Shown piece by piece: positions 1 through 14,637 of a stretch of DNA of 64,000 nt. Position 1 is the first letter of the stretch; each line of letters opens with the position of its first letter. The notes under the pieces were generated by a model. It saw only the letters and a program-made list of their open reading frames with translations. It was not told the DNA's origin and ran no database searches. The stretch comes from Trichoplax adhaerens. Its lineage: Eukaryota; Placozoa; Uniplacotomia; Trichoplacea; Trichoplacidae. The stretch lies in NCBI RefSeq assembly GCF_000150275.1, contig NW_002060950.1:1600106-1664105 (forward strand). Direction: 5' to 3'. The position numbers and the translations under genes were made by a program.

Positions 1-433
1 TAGAATCACAGCAATGATGATATGCAAGATGGCATATACAGTATTTAATCACACCTAAGCAGTACGTGAATATAAGGCATTCATGCTTGATTATAGCTGA
101 ATCCCATCTCGATCAGATAAATTGACACCATTGACTATTATTGCAGGAATAAAATTACGGCGATGACGATATGTACTTGAGCTTATAGAGTAGATTTTAA
201 TCATACCTAAACAATACACAGATACGAAGCTTTCATACTTGATTATAGCTGTATCATATCTCGATCAAACAAATTGATACTATTGACTATTATTGCAGCA
301 ATGAAATCACAACTATGATAGTATTTACGAGAGCACATACAAGAGATTTAAATATGCCTAAGTGAAATACGGGCGTAAGATGTCAAGGCTTAATTGTAGC
401 TGAATGTCATTTCCATCAGAGAAATTAGCAGTT
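1..433. repeat. Tandem repeat, about 150 bp unit, three copies
   Basis: Three diverged copies follow each other, starting near 1, 150 and 302. Shared landmarks in order are a CACACCTAAG-like block, a GCTTGATTATAGCTG block, a CATCTCGATCAGA block and TTGACTATTATTGCAG. The third copy is the most diverged and fades near 430. No coding potential was seen. Confidence 0.75.
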
Positions 434-2274
434 AGAGCTTTGCAAATAACGAGCCATTTCTGAATTGACTACTATCCACGTAATATACTTTTGATTTACT
501 GCATAAAATAAAACATTGACCGCGTATGTTACAGCGTTATAAATAATTAGCCGATTTTTAATTTTATTACTATGTAAGATACTTTTAGTTTACAACACGA
601 GCTAAGGCGTCGGTCGAGATTCAATCGTATAACTTCATACTGAAAAATTCAAGTGTGGATTATCGCTGGCTAAAACACTACTATGGAGGTACATGCACTG
701 ACCATCTCTGCTTTAGAAGGAGTTTCATTATTCGTAACATCTGACAACGTACGGTGTAAAAATTATAATTTAAGAGTATCTGTATACCTTTGTACTAACA
801 AGGTAGTAGAAATTTTCTATATTATAAATAAATCATCTATTGCCCAAATTCTATATCATTACAAAATGCGACGGATGTTAGAACATCAACTTTGTAATAT
901 AGGACAAAGTCATCTTTATTGCTAGCTAATGATGCAAATAGAGAATCAATTACCTTATCTATAATTTTTAGGATTTGCTTGCAATAAAGCAATAATTCAT
1001 TCCTGTTTTAATTAGGTCTTTATTAGCTGTTTTAATTTTAAATTGAATTGATTTCTTAATAATATTTTAATAGATAACGTATTAATTATTAACGGAACAA
1101 AACATACTAGAATGGATCAAAACTATTTTAAAAACATTTCAATTTTTCTGTTTTGCTTGAAATACCATTAGAAACATTTTAATTATTTACTCACAGTATT
1201 ATAAGCTCCTTGGTTCATAAAATATTTTATTCGGTCGTTTTCCAATCGGTAATAATGCTATAGCATACTGTACATCATTCTCTGGAAATAATCAATAGTA
1301 AAACTTTCATTAAAAAAGAAGATACGAATAAAGCCATAGGCATCATATTCCGTAGTTAATATTAATTCTTGTTATCTTTCAACTTAATTTATCCATTTCT
1401 CATTATATATCATGTAGTTATTTTTTTATCAACAAGTAATGGGAAAGCTCTGTTATAGACGGATAGCTTATTGTGGTAAATATATGTTTGTATCAGCAGT
1501 AATTAAAATCCCTATTGTCCTGTAGTAAATATTATAAATACTTGAAACAACAAGGAAATGATTGTCTTGAAAGCGATCTCAAAATGCAAAATGGTTGCTC
1601 CCTTCTATGCACTCCTATTCACAATCATTCTTCAGAGTTCTTATAAAATTATAATCAGCATACTTAACGAGTAAAATAGCCTAATGATGATAACCTGATT
1701 GACGGATTCAGATATCACAGCAACTATATAGAAATTAAAATCAATAAACAATCATTAATTTACGATTAACTGAAAATTGATAAGCGGAAAAATGAAAACA
1801 ACTCCAGAAAACATTAAAATCCATTATCAGCATAGCTAAGGGCGCATAATTGATGATATCCTCAAACTCGTAATCTTTTATAGAGTTACAGTAGACTATG
1901 CATAAAAATATTGTAAAGTAAAAAGTACAAGTACATCCTATAAGCAAACTATCATAATGCATAAAATATAAATAAGAGGAGAGAAACAGTCATTTATATT
2001 ATAAATAGGGGATTCGGTCGTTGGTCTTTGCTCACTTTATTCTACTTTGGCTAATTGAAAATGAATTGTACTTCAATTAGTCTGTTGGGTCATGCAATTG
2101 ATCATTAAATAGAGCATTACTTAGCTCTGTTACTTTCTCTCGAAAGTTATAACGTCTTTGTTGATAACCGTTGATATCGAGTCCTATTTGCAGACTACCT
2201 TCATGATTTGGCGTACTGAATATGATAGCTATGAGGCAGTAACATCATTTTTGATAATCATTTCTACACAGCTT
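434..2274. other. No gene seen, AT-rich spacer
   Basis: Only short open frames without splice-site support or recognisable protein motifs occur here. Nothing resembling an RNA gene was noticed by eye. Confidence 0.5.
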
Positions 2275-3115
2275 AATAGCTTACATAGAGTAAAATGACA
2301 GAATAGGTATGCTTTGATATGGACTGTATTGAAAAGAATTCATTCTACTGTATCTTGAATTTACTCATTCTCTGAATAAGATAAGTTTAGATATGTATTA
2401 GATATGATTTATATTCGAAAGGTTCTGTCTTACCGCATCTTGATTATAACGCATTCTTTGGATTGAAGATATTCAGCTATATAAATGAAGAAATCTTTTT
2501 AATCTTAATAACTTACATAGAGTAAAATAGTAGGATAGGTAGGATGTTGCACTATGAACTGTATTGGAAAGAATTGATTCTACTGTATTTTGATTTTACT
2601 CATTCTCTGAATAAGATAAATTTAGACATATATATTTTGTATTTAGATATGGTTTGTATTTAAAAGGATCGATCTCACCGCATTTTGATTCAACACATTC
2701 TGCGGATAACAGTAGAGTATTCTTGATAGCATAACATCCAGAAATAAATCGTTATAAACTTTGCTGACATTGATGATGAATAAGCTGAATATAAGTTGTA
2801 TTATATTTAGATAGGGTCTGCGTTGAAGAGAATCAAAGTATAGAGTATGCTGACGTTTCTCATTCTCACGATAAGGATCAAGTATTCTTTGATAGCATTG
2901 CATCAAGAAATCAACCGTTGTAATCTTTACTAATATTGATAATAAGTAAGCTTGAATTTAGACATACTTATGTTATATTTAGAGAAGGTATGCGTTGGAA
3001 AGGATCAAAGGCTACTGTATCTCGATTTTAGTCATTCTCAGAATGACCTTAACGTATTCTTTGATAGCAAGGCATAAAGAACTAAACTGAAATTATCTTT
3101 GCTAGTATTGATGAC
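2275..3115. repeat. Two adjoining diverged tandem repeat families
   Basis: In the first part the block TTACATAGAGTAAAAT recurs at about 2280 and 2512, followed each time by TTGATTCTACTGTAT- and TACTCATTCTCTGAATAAG-like blocks, so the period is about 230 bp. In the second part the block GTATTCTTTGATAGCA recurs near 2717, 2882 and 3054, a period of about 165-172 bp. The copies are clearly diverged, which points to an old array. Confidence 0.7.
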
Positions 3116-3589
3116 GTTAAAAGGAAATTTCTTTGGCGTATCGTATTCAATTAACATAGTGTATTTAATAAAGTAATTTTTCTATTAATATTGATAATTA
3201 ACTTTTGATGATTAATATTATTTTATGACATCTCTCTATATTATACTTTATTCAATGATATAAGCTATCTTTTATGCACAGTTGCAGATATAAATCTGCT
3301 GGAGCATTCATTAAATTATTCCTTCGTTTAATTTGAGGTCAATTGATGTTAATAATTTATAACTCATCTTTTAATTCAGAATTCAATCATATCTAGAACA
3401 TCTTTAAAATAAAGTCTTTCATAGACTAACCGCAGACATGAACTCATTCGATTGAATTCGAATAATGCCTCCTGATTGAGCTCAATTGTAGCATTCCTAG
3501 CCCATCTCTTAGGTATCAAGATGAAGATAGAGGGTATATTAAGAAAATAGAACGGAGCAATTGAACCATCTAGCTACCCTCGATTGAAA

Positions 3590-4625
3590 TTCTATCTTAA
3601 AACAAATACGATTGAGCACTTGAATACGGTATTCTATCCCTTGATTTGACCTAACTTCACTATCTTTTAGCTTCAATACTTTATCCATTTTGATGGGATC
3701 CAGCTCCCCTCGGCTGAAACTCTATCCTAAAACAAAATACAACTGAGCAATTGAAGTATTCTTCAATTCGATATTCTATCCCTTGATTCGACCTAATTTC
3801 ACTGTCTGTAGCTTAGAATCTTAATCTATTTGGACGGGATCCAGATACTCTCGATTGGAACTCTACCCTAAAACAAAATGCAACTGAGCAATTGAAGTAT
3901 CCTTCAATTCGAAATTCTATCCCTTGATTCGACCTAACTATCTGCAACTTAGACACTTAATCATTTTGATCGTTCTTCAATGCTATATTTTAACCCTAGT
4001 CCTCTGTAGATGTATCTCCATTATAACTTTAGAAACTCAGTCCATTTGGAAGGCCAGATACAACTGAGCAATACAACCACTCTTCAACCCTCATTATTCT
4101 ATCCCTTGATTGAATCTCAATCAACTTTTCATTTCGCAATCTTTCTTAATTTCTTTTAGAAGAGATCTAGCTCCCTCGACTGCAATTCTACCGTCAATAA
4201 AATACAACTGAGCAATTGAAGCATTCTTTAATGCGATATTTTAACCCTAATTATCTACAGAGGTATCTTCATTACGACAATAGAAACTTCATCGATTTGG
4301 AAGGGGCCAGATACAACTGAGCAATGTAATCACACTTCAATGTTGTATTCTATCCCTTGATAGAATCTCAATCAACTTTTCATTTGCCTGTCTTTCTCAA
4401 TCCATTTTAGAAGAGATCTAGCTCTCTCGACTGCAATTCTACCCCCAAAACAAAATAGAACTGAGCAATTGAAGCATTCTTCTATACGATATTCTAACCC
4501 TAATTCTGTGTAGAGGTATCTTCATGACGATTGTAGAAACTCCATTGATTTGGAAAAGGCCAGATACAATTAAGCAATGCAACTACTCTTCAATACCATA
4601 TTCTATCCCTTGATTGAATTTCAAT
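3590..4625. repeat. Minisatellite arrays with ACTGAGCAATTGAAG core
   Basis: A roughly 140-bp unit recurs from about 3590 to 3950. Its landmarks are ACAACTGAGCAATTGAAG, ATTCTATCCCTTGATT and GGGATCCAG. It grades into a longer unit of about 250 bp that repeats near 4050, 4300 and 4550, with added blocks such as AGAGGTATCTTCAT and TTAGAAGAGATCTAGCT. The longer unit looks like a composite built from the shorter one. No coding sequence was seen. Confidence 0.75.
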
Positions 4626-5780
4626 CAACTCTTCCTTCGGTATCTTGGTGAATTAATAGCTTGCCATTCTAGTCAAGTCAATTATATTTAATTAGAATGA
4701 CAGAAAATGGGATTGGCTTGGTTATTCTTGATGATACTGTATTCAAATCCAATTGAATTGTTTTTATTCTGTTAGCATGATGAAAGCTAATAACGTCTAT
4801 TATGGCTCCAATGTAAATCATCATGATAATAGCACGAGGAAAGAAAAATAAAATCCCATTGCTATACATTGCTAACTTAACTTATTATGTAATCATTTAA
4901 GTGTGATGAAGAAAACAACTTGCAATCATTGTTTCCCTAACGTCAGGAGTTATTGATTAAAGGAAGAAAAAGGAGATGCTAGCCTAGTCAGGAAGAAAAA
5001 TAACCTAGACAATCGCCATTCAATCCAATAATTTGCTTCAAAAGACAACAACAATGATTACATTGGGAAAAGATTCCATTCTTGCTGAACAATATCCAAT
5101 GTATGTATAATTAATGTATATCGACAATTCAACAGTATACAAACTAAGTCAAGATCGATTTGAATTGCAATGGATGAGAATAAGACATGAACCACTTAAA
5201 CCTTTGTCGCCAAACTATACTAGCTTACAGACATCACAAGGAAAACTACAACACAACAGCTTGTTTTTCTCCTCATTTTCCAACATGCTAATGATGGACA
5301 AAAGAAAGGCCTAACGCCATTTTTTTTTTCATGAATATTGACGTCGGGATAGACTATTGTTCTTATCCTACGGTGTTGCTCATCATTGGCAAAGTGATTA
5401 CCGTAGGCCATTTTTCCTTCATTTATTCTCTTCTTCTCCCTTGACGCAACGCTTTATATATTACGATTGAATATCTACTGCAATTCATTACATCGGAATG
5501 GTGTAAATTAATTAAACGATAAAGTTCGACAAAAAGAAAAGCTAAATTGACTCTATTCTACCACGACAAGAGGAAAAAAATTTGCCATCATTTTTTTCTC
5601 TTAGATATCCCATTTGATGCTTATTAACCATTGCATCCCTCTCTTCTTCTCTTGATTGGCATTACTGACTACCACTGCAGAAGAAGACTTCAATTTTAAC
5701 TAACTAATCTATTTCGCCATTATTATTAACCATTTATATCTTGGAGAAAGTTACTTAACATAGTTAATATCACTTCAATC
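4626..5780. other. Spacer upstream of prominin A
   Basis: No gene was recognised. An open frame at 5114-5314 (+) has no splice support or known motif. A TTTATATA element sits near 5452, about 330 bp before the prominin start codon, and could be a TATA-like promoter element. That is only a sequence resemblance. Confidence 0.35.
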
Positions 5781-8700
5781 ATGTCCAAATTTCAAGTCGG
5801 CATTTTAACCTTCTTGGTTTTGGCTATCCACACGGTATACGGACAAAATACGACAACCGTCAATAATGGCGTCATTACTTTTAGCCAACTACCAACCATT
5901 GGGACTACTCAATCCAATCCCAATGATTATGTACCAGAATCCAATTTAGCCACCTTATATGCTATGGCAAAAGGCTTTACCAATGCCCTCATTCCTGGTC
6001 ATCTACCCTATAGTAAGTACTTAATGCTAAAAAAAGTGACTTTGCCTATTTCCATCGCTGATCCGTGATCGATTTGGACACCACTTGCTGTCTACAGTAT
6101 ATTTACCCAACAATTTCATTTCCGACAATTTCCGTCAATCCTTTACCCTTCTCGTGTTTGTAAACCTTCATCAATTCGGTCAAGAAGATCAGATATGGAC
6201 CGTTATTTCTACAGTGACTAACTGACTAACTGTTCCACTACAGTAGAACAGTTTAAGTATAACCATCTACTTTATAATGTATTTTTTTCATTCTTTTTCC
6301 TATCCTCCTATTCCCGTTAATCAAGAGGATAGTGTAATTAACCAAAACTTTCATCTTTTAATTGACAACAACGGCACTTTAAATAATAATGCGGGGCATC
6401 TCTCTATTTCTCTCCTCTTCACGTTGACTATCCTTCATACCCGTTAAACTCAGAAGTATCAAGAGAAATAAAGATGCGATAGTCAATTTCATTTTTAAAA
6501 CCCTATCCATAACCAAAATAGTGTCGTGAACGAAAGTTTTTATCCTTTTGATCGACAACGACGGCACTTTAAATAAATAATATTCCGGGATATCTCTCCA
6601 TTTCTCTCGTCTTCATCTTGTCTATCGGTCGCGCCTGTTCAACTTAGAGATACCAAGAGAGAGATGAAGATGCGATAGTCAATTCTAATTTTTCTTTCCT
6701 GCAAAATCAACTACGCACTTTAATTTCAAAATAATTTGCAAGGGGAAATACTAAAGTAAAGCTCGCTTCAAAATATGAATGCAGGGTTATCCTCGTTCTA
6801 TTCCATATCAGCAATCAATTTCACGGATTTTTGTAAACATAAAAATAAGCGTTCCATGTGGAATAATACTTTCTTAACTGCCTTTCCAAATTAACAACGA
6901 ATACCTCTAGGCCCTATAGCAATAATTAATTGTCATCCTTACGATATGAAATGTTTATTATCTTACGTTGGGCATATTTTATCCTCCTTCCATTCGCTTT
7001 CCATGCCCTCCATAGATTATTGTTAACATAAAAAATGGACCTTTAAAAGCAGAAATATACTTTCTAAGCTGCCTTTCAAAGTTAACAACCATGGCTTAGA
7101 GCAATAAATTGCCGTCGTTACTATGATGAGAGATGTTCAATATCTTACTTTGAACATTTTTTATCCTCTTTCCATCAACCTTCTATTCTGTAGATATTCG
7201 TCAATATTAATTTGATCATTAAAAGTAGAAAAAACACTTTTTAAGCTACCTTTTAAAGATAATGACTCTGATTTACCGCAAGAACTGGACGTAGTTTATA
7301 TCACTGGAGATGTTTACCATCGTATCAAGATATCTTTTCTCCTCTTTCCGTTAGCCTTTACCTTCCTGTGTTCCATAGCCTTAAATTGATCATTTCAATG
7401 TAGAATAGCCTTTCTTGGCCATCACTACAGAAATGGATTATTTAAAGGATAACGTTTCTCCTTTTTCCGTTAGCTTTCATTATGGTGGGATTCGTTGACA
7501 TTAATTTCACCATTCAATACAGAAAAAGATTTCCTTGGCTAGCCTTGATAGTAAATATTAATGGCTTATTCTAACACTTTACTGTCGTTAATATCACTCC
7601 AAATGGTTCGTATTTCATGAACACCTTTCCTTCTGTCTCTGCTAGACTGCAATTTCACGTAGATTCATTAACATCAAATGCATCTCTAAATACCCTAAAT
7701 TTTCTTGCCTGTCTTTCCAAGTTGACAACAATGGTCCGTTCCAATAGTTTACCTTAGTTAATATCCACGGCAATGTCCATTAACGCCTGTGCGATCAGTT
7801 TTTGCTGACTTTTTGATCCGCTTCGTAAGCATAAACCTGGAAAGGGACACGTTATTAGGCAAATGAATCTGAATTTCCTTTTACCGTAATCGTGAACCAA
7901 CCTAGACCGAACTCAAGAGCCATGATTTATTACGATATCATATTACCGATAAAACCCTAGAGTGCTATAAATAATTTTAATAGTAACAATCAAAATTTAG
8001 TTCCGATCGACTGCCAAAAATTAAACATCAAAAATCCATCCTGTCCTATTGAGTTAACCCTTTGACAACACTTTACCCATTCTGCAAGCGTTTTCCTCTC
8101 TTTTACTACATCCAAAACCTACCGTAGTCTATACGTAATGGATTCTATCGATAGAATCTATAATTTCTACTAAATTTCAAGAGGACCCTTATTTCATTTA
8201 AATTTACCTACTTCAAATTAAGCTCATAAACCAATTGAATTCATTATTTAGTCGAATTGCATTCTGTATTCAATCCAACATCTTCACTCAATGATTTTCT
8301 CTTCTATTTAGCGTTCATGGTCGGTATCCTCAGCAATTTACAAACTCCTAATGACATCTTAACCTATGTGACGACAAATTATCATTCGGTAAGACATGGA
8401 TTCAAATGAAATTCAATGGCAATATTGATTCCTGTATAACTAAGCGTAACTTGTTGTTCTTTATTCTTACCTGTAAACCCTTACCCAAATGAAATGGATT
8501 CCAATATAATCAACAACAATATTGCCATAGTTAACCTCAAAAGAAGTTGGTTTACTCGCTTGTGTGGCTATCGGACTCCTAATTGGTGTTCTTATGCCTA
8601 TTGTTGGATTAATATTTTGTTGCTGTCGAATGTGTGGTAAATGTGGTGGTGCCATGGTTCAAACCCATAAAAAGAGATCTCATTGCTACTGCTATACCAT

Positions 8701-11700
8701 CTTCTTGGCCATTTTTGCTTCTATTGCCTTGTAAGTATTAGCTCAAAATGATCCACATTTATGGATTTACTGGACATAACATCAACCCGATGACTTTATA
8801 CTCGATCAAGATAATAAATAGTATTTATTGAGTATAATTACTTTTGGTGATCCATTAGGGCCGGAGGAATACTCAATATTCTCACTGATAAACATATCAT
8901 GGCCACCGTTCCATATGTTAATGGTGTCGCTCAAGAAGCGATAAGTGATCTCAACCGATGGAAAAACACAGCTACCGCGGTAAGACTCAATTACCTTTTG
9001 CAGCAGTAAACTACGTGAATAAACCCTTTTCTCGTCCAATCCCCATTTCTTATAGTTATAGATGATTAGCTTAGGGTAAAAGAATGATTAACACATATTC
9101 TATATATTGTTTTGTATTCGACGCATATACGCTCGCATAACCACAATATAGCAAATTGAAACCTTAGCTGGACCTCAATTAAACTATACAGCGGATCTTG
9201 TCAAAGCTGACTTAGGAGATGCAGGTACCAATAGAATAAATAATTATCCTATCAGAAAGTAAATGCCATTTTCATCATAATAATGATATCCAGTTTTGTA
9301 TCCCTTAAATATGGATTTTATCTGTTATAATTTCAAATTTAGCCGTCAGAAGTGAATTAGGTGCACCCCTCCAAGTCGCTGTGGAACCTCATGCAGATTC
9401 TTCTATCGTAACTGTTACTAATATATCGAAGAGTAAGTTTATGTTTCCATTTTTACTAGTTTATGATGTATCCAAGACACTCCGTGATTGATAAATATGA
9501 ACGATTGATGTATTCAGTTTTATTGTGTAATAAAAATTGCAATAATTTAAACTCTATCATCTCTCATCTACAACTGTAAAAAATTGAATTTCGCTAAAGG
9601 ATAATCCAACAAACTTATGCGCTTACTTTCATTTGCAGCTGTTAACGATACCGCTGACGAACTCAATGCCATCAACGCTAGGAGGACTCAACTTGTAGCA
9701 TTGCAAACTTCATTAACTAATGAAGTCAACAAGGCAAAGACTGATTTAAATTCGGCCATAAGTGATTGCAATACACTTCCAGGCAGTCCCTGCAGTGACA
9801 TCGATACCTCAGTAATCAACGTCAATGTTGATTATGGAACGGTACGTATACCAACATTAAAAGTAAATCGATGATGATTTCCAGATGAATGAATATCGAT
9901 AAAATGAAATGATTTCAGTTACCAAGTATCGATAGTCAAATCGCAGAAGTCCAGAAAGTAAGAAATCTTGGCCTAACAAATATGGCATCACAGGTACGGA
10001 ATCATATCTTATGCGCCAAACGCAATAATTTACTCTTCTATTAGCTTGTATCATTGCCGATTTGTTTCAAGATACCATTAAAAATTTATCTATCAAATTT
10101 TCCTATATTGAAGGAAAATATTTTGTACAATCCTATACAAACAATCATTTTTTTCATGCTATACCGTGCTAGGCTCAAAGTGAAATTAGGAATTTGCCTG
10201 ACACAGTGGTAACACAAACAAGCGCCACTCGAAGCAGTATGTTATAACTGATTTATTGCATCATGACAAGACTAGAGTTGCTCACTTTTTCCTAGATAGC
10301 AATAAATAGGCTGCTCTATCTCTCTAAGGAATTAAGTTATAACCTGATCACTTTATATTGAATCAATTTAGGTGTTGTCACTAGTGTTAATACACTACAA
10401 TCGCAAGCTGGATCTCAAGTTGCAACCATCACTCAACCTATTAAAAATGTAAGGATAGGGTTAGCGTTTATTTTATGAAGCACAGAGATAGATCGGTGAT
10501 CCGATAATTTACTATTGAATTATTCCAAATCGAATGACTGTAGATTAGCATGCTGAAGCATTGATAAATTACCGTACTTTTATATACTTCATGCTACTTA
10601 TAATATCAAGTATTATTGTAAGATATTAATAGGTAACTGTACTTTGCCATACGGTACTTACTCGTACAGTGTGAATTTAAACGAATGAAATATTTTAATA
10701 TCTTTTGTTGATTTACCAGCCATAAAATACAGTTCAAAGCTAATTTTTTTGTACGGTATATTATATTCCAGATTGATTTTAGCACTTTTTATACTCCAAT
10801 CGCTAATGCTCTGAATGGCATTACCAATTCCGATGCCTATAAATACGCGTAAGTGCAATTTCGGGATTGAATTTAAATTGATTATACATATATCCTTAGT
10901 CATCAAACCTTATAATAGATCATTCTTATTTGTAATAGCATGAAATTATACTTGAAATTAAGTAGTAAAATGATCAGTAATCAAGCTGTTACTATTAACG
11001 ACATTTGAGCATAAAACTATGTCATCGATCACTTTCATGTCAATTTTATTAGCCATTAATATTCTTTATTTTTATCTGTAATACTTAGGGAATACGGCTT
11101 AAATGGGTTCGCTGGACTTTTAATCTTACAAGCTGGTTTGATTATGTTGGCATTGCTTTTGGGTGGATTATCTTACAAGGATGATGTACCTTCAATAAAG
11201 CGATCAACTACATCCAATATCGCTGGCTATCTCCTTATGGCGTAAGTAATAAAAAATTACAGTTTAAGTTAAATAAAATGATTACACATACTCTGGCGAA
11301 AATAAAGATAGAGTAGGTTAGCAAATTGATTTCAACCACTTATATAGCAGCATTTTTGTCATGGTATTACAAATCTTGCTTCAAGTTTATGAAAAGCACA
11401 TTGAATGACATGGAATTCAATAATTTTTAACTTTAGAGCTGCTGGCTTGATTATCATATTTTCGTTCCTGTATTGCTTTGTTGCCATTACCTTATTGACA
11501 ATTGGAGCTAATACAGAGAAAGCCTGTCAAGGTCTTCGTGATAATTCATTCTTTTCTCAGGTTGGAATTCTTAATCGTGATGATATAAAGTATAGTAATG
11601 ACTAAATATTAAAATACTCCAATATTGAAAATTTCTATTCCTTCTTTTACATTAGGTTGCCGACGCTCGTTTACCTGGCGGCAAAACTGTTTTAGAAAGC

Positions 11701-14637
11701 TTAATTAATCCTTCTAATGCTAATAATCCAACCACTCAATTATTCTCTGGTATCTCCGCTGCAGGACTTATATCGTAAGTTCACTTTTAATCGTGTTACA
11801 TTCTAACGATATTAATTTACCTCCAAGCGCTAATATATTCCTTTTGTAAGAACAAAAGTCATTTATGTTTCAATATGATAGTTAAATGCTATATGATCTC
11901 ATACCGCTCTAATAAATTCAAATTAGGATAACGATAAATATATAATTTGATACATGCATGAGTAGCGATGATCCATATTCAATTTACTCACTTATAAAAT
12001 CACTACAACATCCGTGATGTATACCTCATATGTATACACGCACTTCTTCAAGTATTCAGTCTAACTACTTAAAAACATTAGTGGAACTTCATAGCTAGCT
12101 AGCCACATCTCGTAAAGATATTTACTTTTCAAGTTTTGCTACCTAATTTCGCTCCATTATTAAATTAATCATCGATAAGTAACGCGCTATATCATTTTAT
12201 ACCTTCTACAGTGCATGCCAGCAGAACAGAGCATTGTACACTGCTCTAAATTTATCCAAAAGTGCTAATATTGCCAATATTGTTGAAGGTGGTTTGGTTA
12301 ATACCGTAAGTGCTGAATAGGAAATTTTACTGAAAGTAAAATAACTTTTTAACATTTTGCAATTTCTTTTATTGCCTTAAATTTATTTTCTTCCCCTGTT
12401 ATATATTTCCTTTTTGCTGTTCAACTTATGTTACTATTTTCTTATGCAACAGACCCTGAATAGCGCTGAAACTCAGCTTAATTCTATTACCATCGACTAT
12501 TCAAAATTAAATGTTGCTGATAACTCGACATTGAATAATTTGGACACTCTAAAATCGCAAATTGACGCAATCAGCATATCCAATTATGATAGCTTGGTAA
12601 TAACAAAATACCGAATTGATATTATTCCCTCGATCTAACTTTAAAATATAGTAATTCTGTCTGTGAATAATATAGTATTGTCCTAGAAGTTATTATAGAA
12701 CAGTAAAAAAATGCAAAATTAGAAAATCTTAAAACCCTGTTTTAACTATTTTCTAATTTTATCCCATTACTAGATCAATAAAGCAAAAGTAACATTCAAC
12801 ATATCAGACTATGCGGATACCCTGACTGCAAAAGCCGAACAAATTCGGCAAGTTCCTCATCCTGTAAGTTCTTTATTTTGATCAAGAATCTGATACAAGT
12901 ATACACTTGTATGGTAGTTTAAGAACAATCCTTCAGCGATCAGTAACCATTAGTATAAAATTCATCTTTAATACTAACATATAGAATTATGCTTTAATTG
13001 AAGTGCTTCTTTTCTAATAATTAAAAATAGACGGCAGCTTCTGTTGCAACTAAACTAGATTCAGTTGCGATTCAACTCAACACTACCATACCTAATACCA
13101 TCATTGAACCGATCAATTCCAATTTGGTAATTATTGTAAAATCGAAATTAACTAAAATACGGATTATAACAAATAATAATAGTACAGTTATATATATATC
13201 ACACAACTATTGTAGACTGCCATGAATACCTCTCTTCAATTATTGGTAACAAATAAAGCTAAATTATCGGTAAGTCACGTTACAATGATGCATCTATTGT
13301 AGTGCCATAAAAATTTTGCTCCTAATAGTAGCTGATATTAACTATTAATTAATAATAATAAACATCTTCCAGACTCAAATTACCAGTGTCAAAGATGCTG
13401 TTATTAACTGGAATAGCTATGTCGCTAATACTTTGCCTAATACAGTCGCTGGAGTAAGTACAAACATTTCATACCTATGTAACTTTCGTAGTTCTTGGAA
13501 TAACGCTCTACTTACCGGTTACCGTAGGTGATTAATACTTTCAAGAACAAGCTTTTTGGCTACGTTAGACAGTATTCGTCTCATTTAAGCAGTGAGGTAA
13601 GCAAGAAAATAGCCGTTTACTATGATACTTCAGTTACTATATTATTGGCAATGGTTCTTCAGAAAAATAAACTAGTTTACTTAACTACTAACTAGCTCTA
13701 TTAAAACAAGTTACTAAATCAGTACTTTGTACATTTTGTATCAACAGATGAAAAATAGTGTTGGACGATGTCAACCAGTCTACAACGCTTACGCATCTTT
13801 GGCTTTGAAAGCAGCTTGTGGTTACGGTATTGATGGTCTGGTAAGTCATAGTTATTGTCCTATAGTATTCTATATTAACAAAATGAGGCCGAGTCTAAAT
13901 CTCTTGTCTTATTATAACTACCCGTATAACTTATTAAATTTTAATTAATCGCAATTAATTATCGGTTATAGAGTGGTTTCTGGTTCGCTCTATGCATGTG
14001 CGTTGGATGTTTTATACCCAACTGTATCTTATCTATTAAATTGGCGAAATACTTCAGAAGGATGAAGACAGAATTTTTCACTTCCAAAAATGCAAAACAA
14101 ATGTTGTAAGTTTCACAAAAATAACTATAATTGGAATCATTACATTTGTTGTTCTATATCAGATCACTTTAGTCATAACTTTAGATAAACTTATGGAAAC
14201 CTTTATTTTTATTAATAGCGAAAATAGCCCTAACAAGGATAACGTTCAACTCAAAAAGTAAGATATTTTCCCCCATATATTAATTAATGCAATAAATACA
14301 CTCATCATTTAATTATAAATAAGACTAAAATTAGAAGCTTTATTATCTATAGTATTAATTATAAATTATCCATATATGGATAGTTTATTATTTACTTATT
14401 AAAACTGAGCATCTTTCAACTACGTTATGCTCAGATTAAAAAATTTTAAATTAATGTATAACAACGATTAAATATCTCTATGATTGATTAGCTATAAAGG
14501 CAATAAGGTTGGACCCTCAGGACCCGTTGCTGAAAAAGTCCCACCACCGCCTGGATACAAAGCTAACGGTCATCGTGGTCCACCACGCCCGCCAATGAAA
14601 CGAAGTTCTGGTCACAAAGTTCCTATCGCTTACTAAA
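5781..14637 (+). CDS. Prominin family protein A (five-transmembrane glycoprotein)
   Basis: Prominins are cholesterol-binding five-pass proteins of plasma membrane protrusions, with two large extracellular loops. About 25 exons can be joined with GT-AG introns in consistent phase, giving roughly 900 residues; human PROM1 is about 865. Exon 1 (5781-6012) begins with a signal peptide ending near TVYGQ. The exon at about 8522-8730 carries the first membrane segment, the Cys-rich turn (CCCRMCGKCGG) and the start of the second segment, which is the hallmark of the family. Membrane segments three and four lie in the exons near 11091 and 11437, and segment five in the exon near 13973. The cytoplasmic tail is basic and proline-rich (EKVPPPPGYK) and ends at 14637. 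The loops are rich in Asn-Thr-Ser and predicted helices. The start was chosen because it opens the signal peptide. Function in this animal is inferred from the family. Confidence 0.88.
6370..6690. repeat. Two-copy direct repeat in prominin A intron 1
   Basis: Two diverged copies about 180 bp apart share ACGGCACTTTAAATAA, CATCTCTC, and GATGCGATAGTCAATT blocks. Both lie in the first intron of prominin A. Confidence 0.7.
6870..7760. repeat. Minisatellite in prominin A intron 1, about 180 bp unit
   Basis: The block TTTCTAAGCTGCCTTTCAAA followed by GTTAACAAC recurs in diverged form near 6870, 7060, 7239 and again near 7704. Each copy also holds a TTATCCTC.TTCCATC block and a TTAAAAGTAGAA-like block. 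The later copies are truncated. The array accounts for much of the unusually long first intron (6013 to about 8331). Confidence 0.7.
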
